13,195 bases of DNA from Alphaproteobacteria bacterium (GTDB lineage Bacteria; Pseudomonadota; Alphaproteobacteria; ATCC43930; CGMCC-115725): contig JAFMSA010000049.1 of NCBI GenBank assembly GCA_017353855.1, positions 1 to 13,195 of the forward strand, given 5' to 3'. The translations under genes were made by a program, and so were the position numbers. Shown here piece after piece: positions 1 to 7,997 of this stretch. Numbering within the stretch: the stretch's first letter is position 1; every line of letters begins with the position of its first letter. The notes under the pieces are model-generated. The model had not been told where the DNA came from. It made no database searches and saw nothing but the letters and a program-made list of their open reading frames with translations.

Positions 1-42
1 AGTCAGGTAAACACGCCGCGCTGCGAGCAGGCTGTTCCAGAA

Positions 43-60
43 GCCCTCGCAAAGAGGGGC
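43..60 (+). repeat. Small leader hairpin before the first SBP gene
   Basis: GCCCTC (43-48) can pair with GAGGGGC (54-60) across a 5-nt GCAAA loop, with one bulged G. It ends five bases before the ribosome binding site GGGAGG (65-70) of the SBP gene at 74. It could affect translation initiation or be the base of an upstream terminator, but the stem is short and the window starts only 42 bases upstream, so no function can be assigned. Confidence 0.25.
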
Positions 61-73
61 CATAGGGAGGTAC

Positions 74-1627
74 ATGGGAACATTCGCTCAATTGACGCGG
101 CGCGACCTGCTCGTCGGCGCCGCTGCCGGTCTCGCCACCGGCGCCGCCCCGCGCCTCGCACGCGCCGCGCCGGAGGGGCAGCTGACCTATGCGGTGCACG
201 TGTCGCTGGCGCCCGCATGGTTCGACCCGGCCGAGACGCAGGGGATCATCACCCCGTTCATGGTGCTCTATGCGCTGCACGACGCGATGGTGAAGCCTAT
301 GCCGGGGCAGCTGCAGGCGCCGTGTCTGGCCGAGTCTGTGTCGGCCTCGGAGGACGGGCTCGCCTACGAGTTCGCGATCCGCAAGGGCGCGAAGTTCCAC
401 AACGGGGAGCCGGTTACCGCCGAGGACGTGAAATTCTCGTATGAACGCTACCGCGGCGCCGCCCACGAATTGATGAAGGAGAATGTGGCGGCGATCGAAA
501 CGCCAGACCCGCAGCACGTCCGCTTCAAACTCAAGAAACCGTGGCCCGATTTTTTGACATTTTATTCGAGCGCCAGCGGGGCCGGCTGGATCGTGCCGAA
601 GGCTTATGTCGAGAAGGTCGGCGATAACGGGTTCAAGAATACCCCGATCGGCGCCGGCCCTTACAAATTCGTGTCGTTCACTCCGGGCGTCGAACTGGTG
701 CTCGAGGCGTTCGACGGGTATTGGCGCAAGCCGCCGGCAGTCAAGCGAATCATTATGAAGGTGATTCCCGACGAGTCGACGCGGCTGGCTGCACTCAAAC
801 GCGGCGAGGCCGACATCGCCTATTCAATCCGGGGCGAGCTGGCACAGGAACTGCGAGAGGCGCCCGGGCTCGGGCTTAAGGCTGTCGTGCTGCAGGCGCC
901 GAACTGGCTCTACTTCCCCGAGCAGTGGGATCCCCGATCGCCGTGGCACGACCTCAAGGTGCGGCAGGCGGCCAATCTCGCCATCGACCGCGACGGCATG
1001 AGCCAGGCGTTGTTCCTCGGCTTCTGCAAGGTCACCAACAGCATCGTGCCCTACACCTTCGACTACTATTGGCAGCCGCCGGATGCCATATACGACCCGG
1101 CGAAGGCCAAGGAGCTGATGGCAGAAGCCGGCCATCCGGGCGGTTTCGATGCCGGCCTCCTCTATTGCGACAGCTCTTATGCCAATATGGCCGAGATCAG
1201 CATCAACAACCTGGCGGCGATCGGGATCCAGGTAAAGTTGCAGCCGATCGAACGCGCCGGCTTCTATTCCGCCTATGGAGCTAAGAAATATCGGCGCGGC
1301 ATCATCCAGGGCGCGAGCGGCGCCTTCGGCAACGCCGCCACCCGTATGGCCTCGTTCGTCGTCAAAGGCGGCGCTTTCGCCTACGGCAGCTATCCGGACA
1401 TCGACGCGTTGTTCGCGCAGCAGGCGGAGGAGAACGACCGCAAGAAGCGCGCGGCACTGCTCCACAAGATGCAGCAATTGGTCCACGGGAAGGCGATCTA
1501 CGCGCCGATCTGGCAACTCGGTTTCCTGAACGGAATAGGACCGCGTGTCGGCGAATCCTCGTTCGGGCGCATCCCCGGTTTCGCGTACACGGCACCGTTC
1601 GAGGATCTCACGATCAAGAGCGCCTGA
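74..1627 (+). CDS. ABC transporter substrate-binding protein, family 5 (SBP_bac_5), Tat-exported
   Basis: This 517-aa protein is the periplasmic binding protein of a peptide/nickel-class (Dpp/Opp-like) ABC importer and captures ligand for the permeases encoded downstream. The N-terminus has a twin-arginine signal (TRRDLLVGAAAG, RR at 9-10), a hydrophobic stretch and a likely cleavage near residues 31-32 (LARAAP). The family-5 signature lies at about 98-125 (YEF...GAKFHNGEPVTAEDVKFS), followed by IGAGPYKF and a C-terminal NGIGPR segment. The length is typical. GGGAGG at 65-70 sits only 3 nt before the ATG, which is close but usable. It opens a plus-strand operon, with 37 nt to the next gene. 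A strong paralogue lies at 5606-7165 on the other strand. The family covers oligopeptides, nickel, glutathione, opines and other ligands, so the substrate is open. Confidence 0.95.
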   Translation: MGTFAQLTRRDLLVGAAAGLATGAAPRLARAAPEGQLTYAVHVSLAPAWFDPAETQGIITPFMVLYALHDAMVKPMPGQLQAPCLAESVSASEDGLAYEFAIRKGAKFHNGEPVTAEDVKFSYERYRGAAHELMKENVAAIETPDPQHVRFKLKKPWPDFLTFYSSASGAGWIVPKAYVEKVGDNGFKNTPIGAGPYKFVSFTPGVELVLEAFDGYWRKPPAVKRIIMKVIPDESTRLAALKRGEADIAYSIRGELAQELREAPGLGLKAVVLQAPNWLYFPEQWDPRSPWHDLKVRQAANLAIDRDGMSQALFLGFCKVTNSIVPYTFDYYWQPPDAIYDPAKAKELMAEAGHPGGFDAGLLYCDSSYANMAEISINNLAAIGIQVKLQPIERAGFYSAYGAKKYRRGIIQGASGAFGNAATRMASFVVKGGAFAYGSYPDIDALFAQQAEENDRKKRAALLHKMQQLVHGKAIYAPIWQLGFLNGIGPRVGESSFGRIPGFAYTAPFEDLTIKSA

Positions 1628-1664
1628 GGCAGGAGGGCGCCGGGTCACCAAAGTCGAGGACTGG

Positions 1665-2690
1665 ATGAGCGATTACGTCACCAGACAGATCGACGGCGGA
1701 GCCCCGCGGTCGCCGCCGGCGACCGCGGCGCGAGCGATGCCGGCGCTGCTGCACCTGCTGCACCTCCCGATGACTCGTTTCGTCGTGCGTCGGACCGCCT
1801 ACGCCCTCTTATCGCTGTTCCTGCTATCACTGACGATCTTCTTCTTCGTGCGGGTGACGGGCGACCCGGCGATGCTGTTAGTGGAACCCGGTGCCAGCCC
1901 CGACGACATCGCCGCGATCCATCATCAGTTCGGCCTCGACCGGCCGTTGTGGGTACAATACTGGCTGTTCATGTCGTCGCTTTTCCACGGCGATCTCGGC
2001 CAGTCGTTCTATTACCAGACACCGGTGATGGGACTTTACCTGTCGCGGCTGCCGAACTCGATCGAGCTCGCCGCGGCGGCGATGCTGTTCTCGCTGGTGA
2101 TCGGGATCCCGGCCGGTATCCTCGCGGCGGTCAATGTCGGCCGCTTCTGGGACAGCATCGGCAAGTTATTCACGCTGCTTGGCTTGTCGATGCCGTCATT
2201 CTGGGTCGGACTGTTAATGATCCTGCTGTTCTCGGTGTACCTCGGATGGCTGCCATCGTCAGGAGCGGGAACGCCGTGGCACCTGATTATGCCGGCTTTT
2301 GCTCTTGGGTGGTATTTTGCCGCCGCCCACATGCGGCTCACGCGCTCTTCGATGCTCGAAGTGCTGGGCTCCGAATACATCAAGCTCGCCCGCATCAAGG
2401 GGCTGCCGCAGACGCTCGTCATCGCCAAGCATGCCTTCAAGAACGCGCTGATCCCGGTGTTGACCCTGGCCGGGATCAATCTGGTCCTGATGATCAACGT
2501 TGCGGTCGTCGTTGAAACGGTGTTCGCCTGGCCCGGAATCGGGCGGCTGCTTTATGAGGGTATCGCGTTCCGCGATTTCCCGGTCGTGCAAGGGGTCGTG
2601 ATCATGGGAGGTGCCATGATCGTCACCGTAAATTTGCTGATCGACATTGTTTACGCCCTGATCGATCCGCGCATCCGACTTGGGAGCTGA
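1665..2690 (+). CDS. ABC transporter permease, DppB/OppB type
   Basis: This 341-aa inner-membrane protein is one half of the transmembrane channel of the importer. After a hydrophilic, low-complexity N-terminus (about 1-35) comes the family start MTRFVVRRTAYALL and the first membrane helix (about 43-63). Further helices lie at about 132-157, 168-195, 208-222, 262-286 and 308-334. The EAA cytoplasmic loop that docks on the ATPase is near 236-264 (EYIKLARIKGLPQ). The protein ends with the family motif DPRIR. The start at 1665 is chosen because GAGGA (1656-1660) precedes it by 4 nt. An alternative ATG at 1770 would give a 306-aa protein starting exactly at the family N-terminus but has no visible ribosome binding site. 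An open frame extends further upstream into the SBP gene. The next gene follows after 6 nt. Confidence 0.93.
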   Translation: MSDYVTRQIDGGAPRSPPATAARAMPALLHLLHLPMTRFVVRRTAYALLSLFLLSLTIFFFVRVTGDPAMLLVEPGASPDDIAAIHHQFGLDRPLWVQYWLFMSSLFHGDLGQSFYYQTPVMGLYLSRLPNSIELAAAAMLFSLVIGIPAGILAAVNVGRFWDSIGKLFTLLGLSMPSFWVGLLMILLFSVYLGWLPSSGAGTPWHLIMPAFALGWYFAAAHMRLTRSSMLEVLGSEYIKLARIKGLPQTLVIAKHAFKNALIPVLTLAGINLVLMINVAVVVETVFAWPGIGRLLYEGIAFRDFPVVQGVVIMGGAMIVTVNLLIDIVYALIDPRIRLGS

Positions 2691-2696
2691 CGCCAG

Positions 2697-3587
2697 ATGA
2701 GCATCCCCGCGGAAATCGCTCGGCGCTCTTCGCCACTCGCGGCCGTTCGCAAGGTCCGGATGCGAGATTACCCGGTGATCCCGCTCGCGATCCTTGGCAT
2801 CGTCACCCTGGTCGCGATCTTCGCCAACCAGCTGGCGCCGCACAACCCCGAAGTCGGAATTCTGACGGCGCGGTTCAAACCGCCGTTCTGGCAGCATGGC
2901 GGCAGCACCGAATACCTGCTCGGTACCGACCAGCTCGGGCGCGATGTGCTGTCACGGCTCATTTTCGGCGCTCGCATTTCGATGGTGGTCGGCTTCACTG
3001 CGGTCATTTTCGCCGGTGCACTCGGCACATTTCTCGGCATCCTGTCCGGCTATCTTGGCGGCTGGGTCGACCAAGTCGTCATGCGCCTTACCGACACCTG
3101 GTTGGCGTTGCCGGCGTTGACTTTCGCAATCTTCCTGGCGGCCATCGTCGGCCCCAGCATGTGGAACATCGTGATTATTCTCGGGGTCACCTATTGGACC
3201 CGGTATGCGCGCGTGATCCGCGGCGAGGTGCTGGCGCTGAAAGAACGGGAATTTGTGCGGCTTGCGATCGTCGCCGGCTGCTCGAAGTGGACGATTATGC
3301 GGCACCATATCCTGCCAAATGTAATCAATTCAGCGATCGTGCTCGGATCGCTGATGCTCGGCGTGGTGATCATCGCCGAGGCGACGCTGTCGTTCCTTGG
3401 AGTAGGCGTGCCGCCCCCGCAGCCTGCCTGGGGCTTGATGCTGTCGGACGGCAAGCAGGGGCTGATGGTCGGCTATTGGTGGCTGACAGTGTTTCCGGGT
3501 CTCGGAATCATGCTGCTGGTCTTGTCGGCGAACCTGCTGGGCGACTGGCTGCGGGTCAAGCTCGATCCCCAACTGAGGCAGCTCTGA
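2697..3587 (+). CDS. ABC transporter permease, DppC/OppC type
   Basis: This 296-aa protein is the second channel subunit, partner of the DppB-type permease. The N-terminal OppC helix lies at about 26-46. The conserved segment GTDQLGRDVLSRLIFGAR is at 76-93, and the binding-protein-dependent permease domain with about five further helices follows. The EAA loop is at about 185-208 (EFVRLAIVAGCSKW, then HHILPN). The C-terminal GDWLRVKLDPQLR is typical of the family. GGGAG (2682-2686) precedes the ATG by 10 nt, and the gap from the previous stop is 6 nt. Its own TGA shares a base with the ATG of the next gene (TGATG at 3585-3589), so translation is probably coupled. The length matches the usual family size and no key residue is missing. 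Confidence 0.95.
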   Translation: MSIPAEIARRSSPLAAVRKVRMRDYPVIPLAILGIVTLVAIFANQLAPHNPEVGILTARFKPPFWQHGGSTEYLLGTDQLGRDVLSRLIFGARISMVVGFTAVIFAGALGTFLGILSGYLGGWVDQVVMRLTDTWLALPALTFAIFLAAIVGPSMWNIVIILGVTYWTRYARVIRGEVLALKEREFVRLAIVAGCSKWTIMRHHILPNVINSAIVLGSLMLGVVIIAEATLSFLGVGVPPPQPAWGLMLSDGKQGLMVGYWWLTVFPGLGIMLLVLSANLLGDWLRVKLDPQLRQL

Positions 3588-4603
3588 TGGCCGGGCCGCC
3601 GCTGCTTGAACTCGACCGCCTGTCGACGCACTACATCGCCGCGCAGGGCGCACGCGTCGTGCGCGCCGTCGACGGGGTATCGCTGCGGGTCGAGGCCGGA
3701 GAGACTCTGGGCATTGTCGGCGAGTCTGGCTCGGGCAAGAGCACGCTGGCGCTGACGCTGCTGCGGGTTTTGCCGCCGGCGGCGCGGATTGTCGGTGGGC
3801 GAATGCTGCTCGACGGTGAGGATCTGGTCCAGAAAACCGAACCCGAGATGCAGGACATCCGGGGCAAAAAGATCGCGATGATCCTGCAGGACCCGATGGC
3901 GTCACTGAACCCGCTGTTTACGATCGGGAACCAGGTCGCTGAGCCGATCCGGGTGCACGAGCACGAAACCCGGCGCACCGCCTGGCAGCGGGCGCGCGCG
4001 CTGTTGAACGCAGTGCGCATCCCGTCGCCGGAAGCGCGCGTCAAGCAATATCCGCACGAGATGTCGGGCGGCATGCGGCAGCGCATTGTCGGCGCGATCG
4101 GTATCTCCTGCGAGCCGCGCCTGTTGATTGCCGACGAGCCCACCACCAGCCTCGACTTGACGATCCAGGCGCAATACCTGAACCTGCTGCGCGAATTGCA
4201 GCGGCAGCATGGGCTGGCGCTGATTTTCATCACCCACAACCTCGGCATTGTCGCCAAGATGTGTGACCAGCTGGCGGTCATGTATGCCGGACGGGTCGTC
4301 GAATCGGGGCCGGTGTCGCGCATCTTCAACGCACCGGTCCACCCCTATACAAAGGCACTGCTTAACGCGATCCCGCGGATGGACGACCCCGACCGGCGTC
4401 TGAACGCGATTGAAGGTCAGCCCCCGAACCTGGCCGCGCTGCCGCCCGGCTGCTCGTTTGCGCCGCGTTGCGCGCTGGCAATGCCGCGCTGCCGCGAGGC
4501 GGCGCCGCCGGAGTTTACCCCGGAGCCGGGGCGGACCGCGCATTGCTGGCTGGCTGAACCGGCGGCGGCTGCGGGCCGTCTCATCGTCAGCGGAGCCGTT
4601 TGA
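3587..4603 (+). CDS. ABC transporter ATP-binding protein, DppD/OppD type
   Basis: This 338-aa cytoplasmic ATPase helps power the importer. Walker A is GESGSGKST (45-53), the Q-loop glutamine is Q101, the signature is MSGGMRQR (159-166), Walker B is LLIADEP (179-185), the D-loop is SLD and the switch histidine is H217. The C-terminal oligopeptide-transporter (oligo_HPY) domain contains HPYT (252-255) and four cysteines (C289, C295, C302, C320). In structurally studied DppD/OppD proteins such cysteines hold an iron-sulfur cluster; the same role here is inference. The start overlaps the permease stop (TGATG), with GAGG at 3575-3578 placed 8 nt upstream. An open frame runs upstream inside the permease gene in another frame, but homology begins only at this ATG. 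It pairs with the DppF-type ATPase that follows, again through a TGATG overlap. Confidence 0.95.
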   Translation: MAGPPLLELDRLSTHYIAAQGARVVRAVDGVSLRVEAGETLGIVGESGSGKSTLALTLLRVLPPAARIVGGRMLLDGEDLVQKTEPEMQDIRGKKIAMILQDPMASLNPLFTIGNQVAEPIRVHEHETRRTAWQRARALLNAVRIPSPEARVKQYPHEMSGGMRQRIVGAIGISCEPRLLIADEPTTSLDLTIQAQYLNLLRELQRQHGLALIFITHNLGIVAKMCDQLAVMYAGRVVESGPVSRIFNAPVHPYTKALLNAIPRMDDPDRRLNAIEGQPPNLAALPPGCSFAPRCALAMPRCREAAPPEFTPEPGRTAHCWLAEPAAAAGRLIVSGAV

Positions 4604-5619
4604 TGACGGTTATCGAGGCCGCCGGTCTCACGAAGCATTTCAGCGCCCGCCGCGGTGTGTTCGTTGGCAAGCCGGGCACCGTGCGCGCGGTGGATGGCGT
4701 CTCGTTCGCGATCGGGAACGGCACGACGCTTGGAATTGTCGGCGAGTCCGGCTGCGGCAAGACCACGACGGCAAAGCTGGTGCTCGGCCTCGAAGAGCCG
4801 ACCAGCGGCTCAATTTGCTTCGAAGGGCGGGATTTGCGGCAGCTCGACGCTGCCGGCCGCCGCCGATACCGCAAATCGGTGCAGGCGGTGTTCCAGGACC
4901 CTTACGCCTCGCTCAACCCGCGCATGCGAATCAGCGCGATCATCGCCGAGCCGTTGATCACAAACGAGAAGGTAACAGCCGGGCAGGCGCGGCACCGGGT
5001 AGACGAACTACTCGAGCTCGTCGGGCTGCCGGCCCATGCCGCGGATTTGTTTCCGCACGAATTTTCCGGCGGGCAGCGGCAACGCATTGCGATTGCCCGC
5101 GCGCTCGCGCTCTCGCCTAAGCTCGTCGTACTCGACGAGCCGGTGTCGGCTCTTGATGTGTCTATCCGCGCGCAGATCCTCAACCTTCTGCGTGATCTGC
5201 AGGCGCAGCTGGGGCTGTCCTATTTATTCATCGCGCATGACCTTGCGGCAGTGGCGCATATGAGCCACACGATCGCGGTCATGTATCTCGGCAAAATCGT
5301 CGAGATGGGGGAGGCGCGCGCGCTCGCCCGCGCGCCAAAGCATCCGTACACCGAGGCTCTGTTCTCTGCAGCACTGCCGAGCCATCCCGACGAGCGCCGT
5401 GAGGAGGTCCTCCTGCCGGGTGAGGTCCCGAGCCCGATCGAGCCGCCCTCGGGCTGCCGTTTCCACCCGCGCTGCCCACGGGCGTTCACGCGCTGTGCGG
5501 GGGAGGTACCGGCGCTCCGGAACCTGGAAGGGCGGCTCGTTGCCTGTCACCTCTACGACGCCGCTGAAACCGACCCCGCGCCGCTGCCGCTGATGGCAGC
5601 GCAGATTATGCGGACTTGA
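4603..5619 (+). CDS. ABC transporter ATP-binding protein, DppF/OppF type
   Basis: This 338-aa protein is the second ATPase and presumably forms a heterodimer with the DppD-type partner. It has Walker A GESGCGKTT (47-55), Q98 in the Q-loop (FQDPYASLNPR), the signature FSGGQRQR (154-161), Walker B LVVLDEP (174-180), the D-loop SALD, and switch H212 (FIAHDL). The C-terminal oligo_HPY domain has HPYT (247-250) and the cysteine set C285, C291, C298 and C315. The chosen ATG overlaps the previous TGA, and GGAG at 4592-4595 lies 7 nt upstream; an in-frame TTG one codon earlier is less likely. Its last 14 bases overlap the 3' end of the minus-strand SBP gene. Nucleotide-binding motifs look intact, so the importer should be active. 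Confidence 0.95.
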   Translation: MTVIEAAGLTKHFSARRGVFVGKPGTVRAVDGVSFAIGNGTTLGIVGESGCGKTTTAKLVLGLEEPTSGSICFEGRDLRQLDAAGRRRYRKSVQAVFQDPYASLNPRMRISAIIAEPLITNEKVTAGQARHRVDELLELVGLPAHAADLFPHEFSGGQRQRIAIARALALSPKLVVLDEPVSALDVSIRAQILNLLRDLQAQLGLSYLFIAHDLAAVAHMSHTIAVMYLGKIVEMGEARALARAPKHPYTEALFSAALPSHPDERREEVLLPGEVPSPIEPPSGCRFHPRCPRAFTRCAGEVPALRNLEGRLVACHLYDAAETDPAPLPLMAAQIMRT

Positions 5620-7165
5620 GCTCGATGTCCTCGTATTCCGGGAACGGGTCGAGGTAGACGTCGCCGACGGTATCCTTGGCGATGCGCGGACCGATGCCGT
5701 TCAGCGCGCGAAAATCAAAAACCGGAGCGAACATGACGCGGTCGATCGTCATTTGCTGGATCTCCTCGATGGTCGCTTCGCGCTTCTTCGGGTCGCGCTC
5801 GCGGTCCTGCTGGAGATAAAGCTGGTCGATGTCAGGATAACCGCCCGACGCGTAGGCGCCCTTCGAGTAGATGAAGGCTTCGACCCGACTGGCGGCGTTG
5901 CCGGCATTGCCGGCGCCGGTCATGAACAGACCATGGAATTTATGCGCCTTCCAGTCGGCGTAAAACGCAGCCCGCTCCATTGGGGCCAGGCGGACCCGAA
6001 TGCCGACTGCATTAAGGTCATTGACGACCGCTTCAGCCATCGTCGGAAACCCCGGGATCGCGCGGAACAAGCCGGCATCGATGCCGTTCGGGTAGCCGGC
6101 TTCGGCCAGCAGCTGCTTCGATTTCTCCGGATCGTAAGGGAATGGCGGGACCTGCAGCGCAAAAGGCATGACCCGTGGGACAATAACCCCAGCCGGCGGG
6201 CAAAAGCCGAGGCAGGCCGCCTTATTGATCCCCTCCCGGTCGATCGCGTACGCGACTGCCAGCCGCATCCGCTTGTCATGCCAAGGGGACTTGGGATCGT
6301 ATTGATCGGGGAATTCGATCCATTGGCACGAGGCGTGCTTCGACGCGACAATTCTGGTTTTCGGATCGTCCATCAGGCCCTGGGCCGCAACGCTTTGCAG
6401 CGCGATCGCGATATCCGCCTCACCGGTCTTTACCATCAATGCCCGCGTGTCGCTATCAGGCACGCTGCGGATCACGATGGTTTTGACATTGGGTACATGG
6501 CGCCAATATTGCGGAAAGGCCTCGAGTACGACTTCGATCCCGGGCTTGCCGCTGACGAACTTGTACGGACCGGCGCCGATCGGATGATCGCCGAAGCCCT
6601 TCTCACCGACCCTCTCGATGTACTTCTTCGGCACGACAAGCCCGGCTGCGCTGGCTGTGCTGCCGTAGACGGTCATGAAATCGGGCCATGCCTCCTTCAA
6701 ATGAAACCGCACGACAAGCGGATCAGCGATTTCGACGTCGCTTATCTTTTCCTTCAGGACGGTGGCGCCGGCACCCTTGTACCGGTCGAAGCTGAATTTG
6801 ACATCCTCGGCCGTCACCGGATCGCCATTGTGAAACGTCAACCCCGGGCGCAGTTTGAACTCGTAAGTCCGCCCGTCCTCGTCTTCCTCCCAGTGTTCGG
6901 CGAGGGCCGGGCCCATTTTCGTGCCGGGGTAAGCGCGCACGAGCGCATCATGCAACGCGTAAAGAATACCAAACGGCGTGATCTGTGGCGGTGCGAGCGA
7001 CGGATCGAACCAAGCCGGCGAGATCGTAACATGAAAAGCGATGACGATCTTTCCCGACGGCTCCGTTGTCGCCGCGAGCGATGCCGGAATTCGAAGGAAA
7101 ACAGGCGCCGCAAACAGCGATCCCATAACGGCGCGACGCGATGGGCAGTTGTGGACCGACCCCAT
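5606..7165 (-). CDS. Second ABC transporter substrate-binding protein, family 5, Tat-type signal
   Basis: This 519-aa periplasmic binding protein is a paralogue of the SBP at 74-1627. The two align end to end with shared segments such as AWFDP, ITPF..LYALHDA, FHNG.PVTAEDVKFS, IGAGPYKFVS, SPWHD, GYPDID, NGIGPR and the final KSA. The N-terminus MGSVHNCPSRRAVMGS has an SRR twin-arginine-like motif (RR at 10-11), a hydrophobic stretch and probable cleavage near SLAAT (30-33). The ATG at 7165 is preferred because GAGGGA lies 6 nt upstream; a TTG/GTG-type start 25 codons earlier would bury the signal sequence. It is convergent with the DppF-type gene, overlapping by 14 bp, and must have its own promoter. 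The likely job is to feed a second ligand, or the same ligand with different affinity, to the same permease. Its ligand is unknown. Confidence 0.95.
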   Translation of the reverse strand: MGSVHNCPSRRAVMGSLFAAPVFLRIPASLAATTEPSGKIVIAFHVTISPAWFDPSLAPPQITPFGILYALHDALVRAYPGTKMGPALAEHWEEDEDGRTYEFKLRPGLTFHNGDPVTAEDVKFSFDRYKGAGATVLKEKISDVEIADPLVVRFHLKEAWPDFMTVYGSTASAAGLVVPKKYIERVGEKGFGDHPIGAGPYKFVSGKPGIEVVLEAFPQYWRHVPNVKTIVIRSVPDSDTRALMVKTGEADIAIALQSVAAQGLMDDPKTRIVASKHASCQWIEFPDQYDPKSPWHDKRMRLAVAYAIDREGINKAACLGFCPPAGVIVPRVMPFALQVPPFPYDPEKSKQLLAEAGYPNGIDAGLFRAIPGFPTMAEAVVNDLNAVGIRVRLAPMERAAFYADWKAHKFHGLFMTGAGNAGNAASRVEAFIYSKGAYASGGYPDIDQLYLQQDRERDPKKREATIEEIQQMTIDRVMFAPVFDFRALNGIGPRIAKDTVGDVYLDPFPEYEDIELKSA

Positions 7166-7210
7166 AGTGGTTCCCTCCCTCGCACTTCGCCTTCTTTGTT
7201 TGCACGTTGC

Positions 7211-7240
7211 AAGATGAACTGCTGTGCGACTCCGGGTCAA
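7211..7240 (-). promoter_or_regulatory. Possible promoter of the second SBP gene
   Basis: On the minus strand TTGACC (7240-7235) resembles a -35 box. With an 18-nt spacer it is followed by CATCTT (7216-7211), a weak -10. The distance to the start codon at 7165 is about 45 nt. A short perfect dyad, CCGTAT-N6-ATACGG (7242-7259), sits immediately upstream of the -35 and could be an operator. The -35 is good and the -10 poor, so this is only a suggestion. Confidence 0.3.
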
Positions 7241-7331
7241 GCCGTATCACTCAATACGGGCCTTAACCGTGCCGGATGAGTGATCGACCGTCTCACCTCG
7301 CCGCGAAATTTCTGATTCCTGTTAACTGCTA

Positions 7332-7347
7332 ATTTCAGAGCTGAAAT
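7332..7347. promoter_or_regulatory. Operator-like dyad in an AT-rich stretch
   Basis: ATTTCAG (7332-7338) and CTGAAAT (7341-7347) form a perfect 7-bp dyad separated by two bases. It lies within about 80 bp (7300-7380) that is clearly more AT-rich than its surroundings and also carries AAATTTCTGA and GTGAAATTAA, partial echoes of the same half-site. This is the form expected of a dimeric regulator binding site. It is about 170 bp upstream of the minus-strand SBP start, so it could regulate that gene. No regulator gene is present in the window. Confidence 0.35.
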
Positions 7348-7380
7348 CCTATCTGTGAAATTAATCACAACACGAGCATG

Positions 7381-7791
7381 TGCGATATTGTGCAGAGGAG
7401 ACTCAGGGGGCCAAACGCCTTGCGTCGGTGTGGATCACTCCGGGGTCCCGGTTTGATAGGGGATACTCGAACGAGAATATCATCACTCTGCAGTGCGAAT
7501 CGACGCGCCCGGGACCGGATGAGATTTGCAGCTGAACACCCTCTGCAGGCCGGACTGAGGGCACATGCAGCATCGAAAAAATTCAACTGCTCCCGGTGCC
7601 GGCTCGAAGATAATCGATATTGCGACGGCGCGCGGTGCCCGTATGAAGCGCAAGAGGCGGCAAGCTTTCAATTTGCCGCCCCTCTTAGCCGATGAGCGGC
7701 CGATTTTCCAGAAAGCCAACTATGCGGTGGATTTCCCACAAGGCCAGCCGCTCAGCAGGCGCTTGTCGCTTGAGTTATGCAGTAGTTGAGC
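7381..7791. other. Intergenic stretch without a supported gene
   Basis: Several short open frames occur on both strands, the longest about 100 codons, but none shows a recognisable domain, a convincing ribosome binding site or consistent codon use. Apart from the inverted repeat at 7652-7686 I see nothing I can name. With the hicAB remnant beside it, this is best read as eroded accessory DNA. Confidence 0.5.
7652..7686. repeat. Strong imperfect inverted repeat (hairpin)
   Basis: AAGAGGCGGCAA (7652-7663) pairs with TTGCCGCCCCTCTT (7673-7686). This makes a 12-bp stem with a 2-nt bulge and a 9-nt loop. There is no run of T directly after it, so it is not a classical intrinsic terminator on the plus strand. 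It sits about 105 bp beyond the end of the hicB remnant (minus strand) and could be an old terminator or a REP-like repeat. Confidence 0.45.
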
Positions 7792-7974
7792 CTAGCACCT
7801 TGACGGCAATGCTTCACCGGTTTTGCGCATATCCTTGATGCACAGTTGGAGTCCCTCACGGGCACGGGGTCTGGCTGGTTCGAGGGCCCGAGCGCCGGTG
7901 ATGCAGCCCGGGAAATCGGGGAAGCTGACCCCGAAATCGCTGGTGCGATGTTTGTGAAGAATGGCGATGTTCGT
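7792..7974 (-). pseudogene. hicB: hicB antitoxin remnant
   Basis: The frame reads TNIAILHKHRTSDFGVSFPDFPGCITGARALEPARPRAREGLQL in essence, which is the partially RNase-H-like N-terminal domain of HicB antitoxins. Diagnostic parts are the IAI.HK start, SDFGVSFPDFPGCIT and GEALP at the end. About 60 codons remain and a TAG follows immediately after GEALPSRC. Longer HicB proteins carry a C-terminal DNA-binding domain, which is absent here. Where an ATG is expected the sequence has ACG (7974-7972), preceded by a GAGG-like sequence, suggesting loss of the start codon by one transition. It lies 23 nt downstream of the hicA remnant, in the usual hicA-hicB order. In intact systems HicB neutralises the HicA mRNA-cleaving toxin and represses the operon. 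It is probably non-functional here. Confidence 0.72.
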
Positions 7975-7997
7975 TCTGGCCTCAGTATCAGACCGCT

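Noticed and set aside
824..1651. A 275-codon open frame on the minus strand opposite the first SBP gene
   Set aside because: It mirrors the coding strand of a well-supported SBP and has no recognisable motif or ribosome binding site.
5753..7279. A 508-codon open frame on the plus strand opposite the second SBP gene
   Set aside because: It is antisense to a gene with clear family motifs. Its translation has no domain and the composition typical of a GC-rich shadow frame.
7378..7695. A 105-codon open frame on the plus strand in the intergenic region
   Set aside because: It is Arg/Ala-rich with no domain, has a poor start context and overlaps other unsupported frames; it may be eroded DNA.
7871..7885. 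GGTTCGAG resembling a tRNA T-arm
   Set aside because: No acceptor stem, anticodon arm or CCA end could be fitted around it, and it lies within the hicB remnant.
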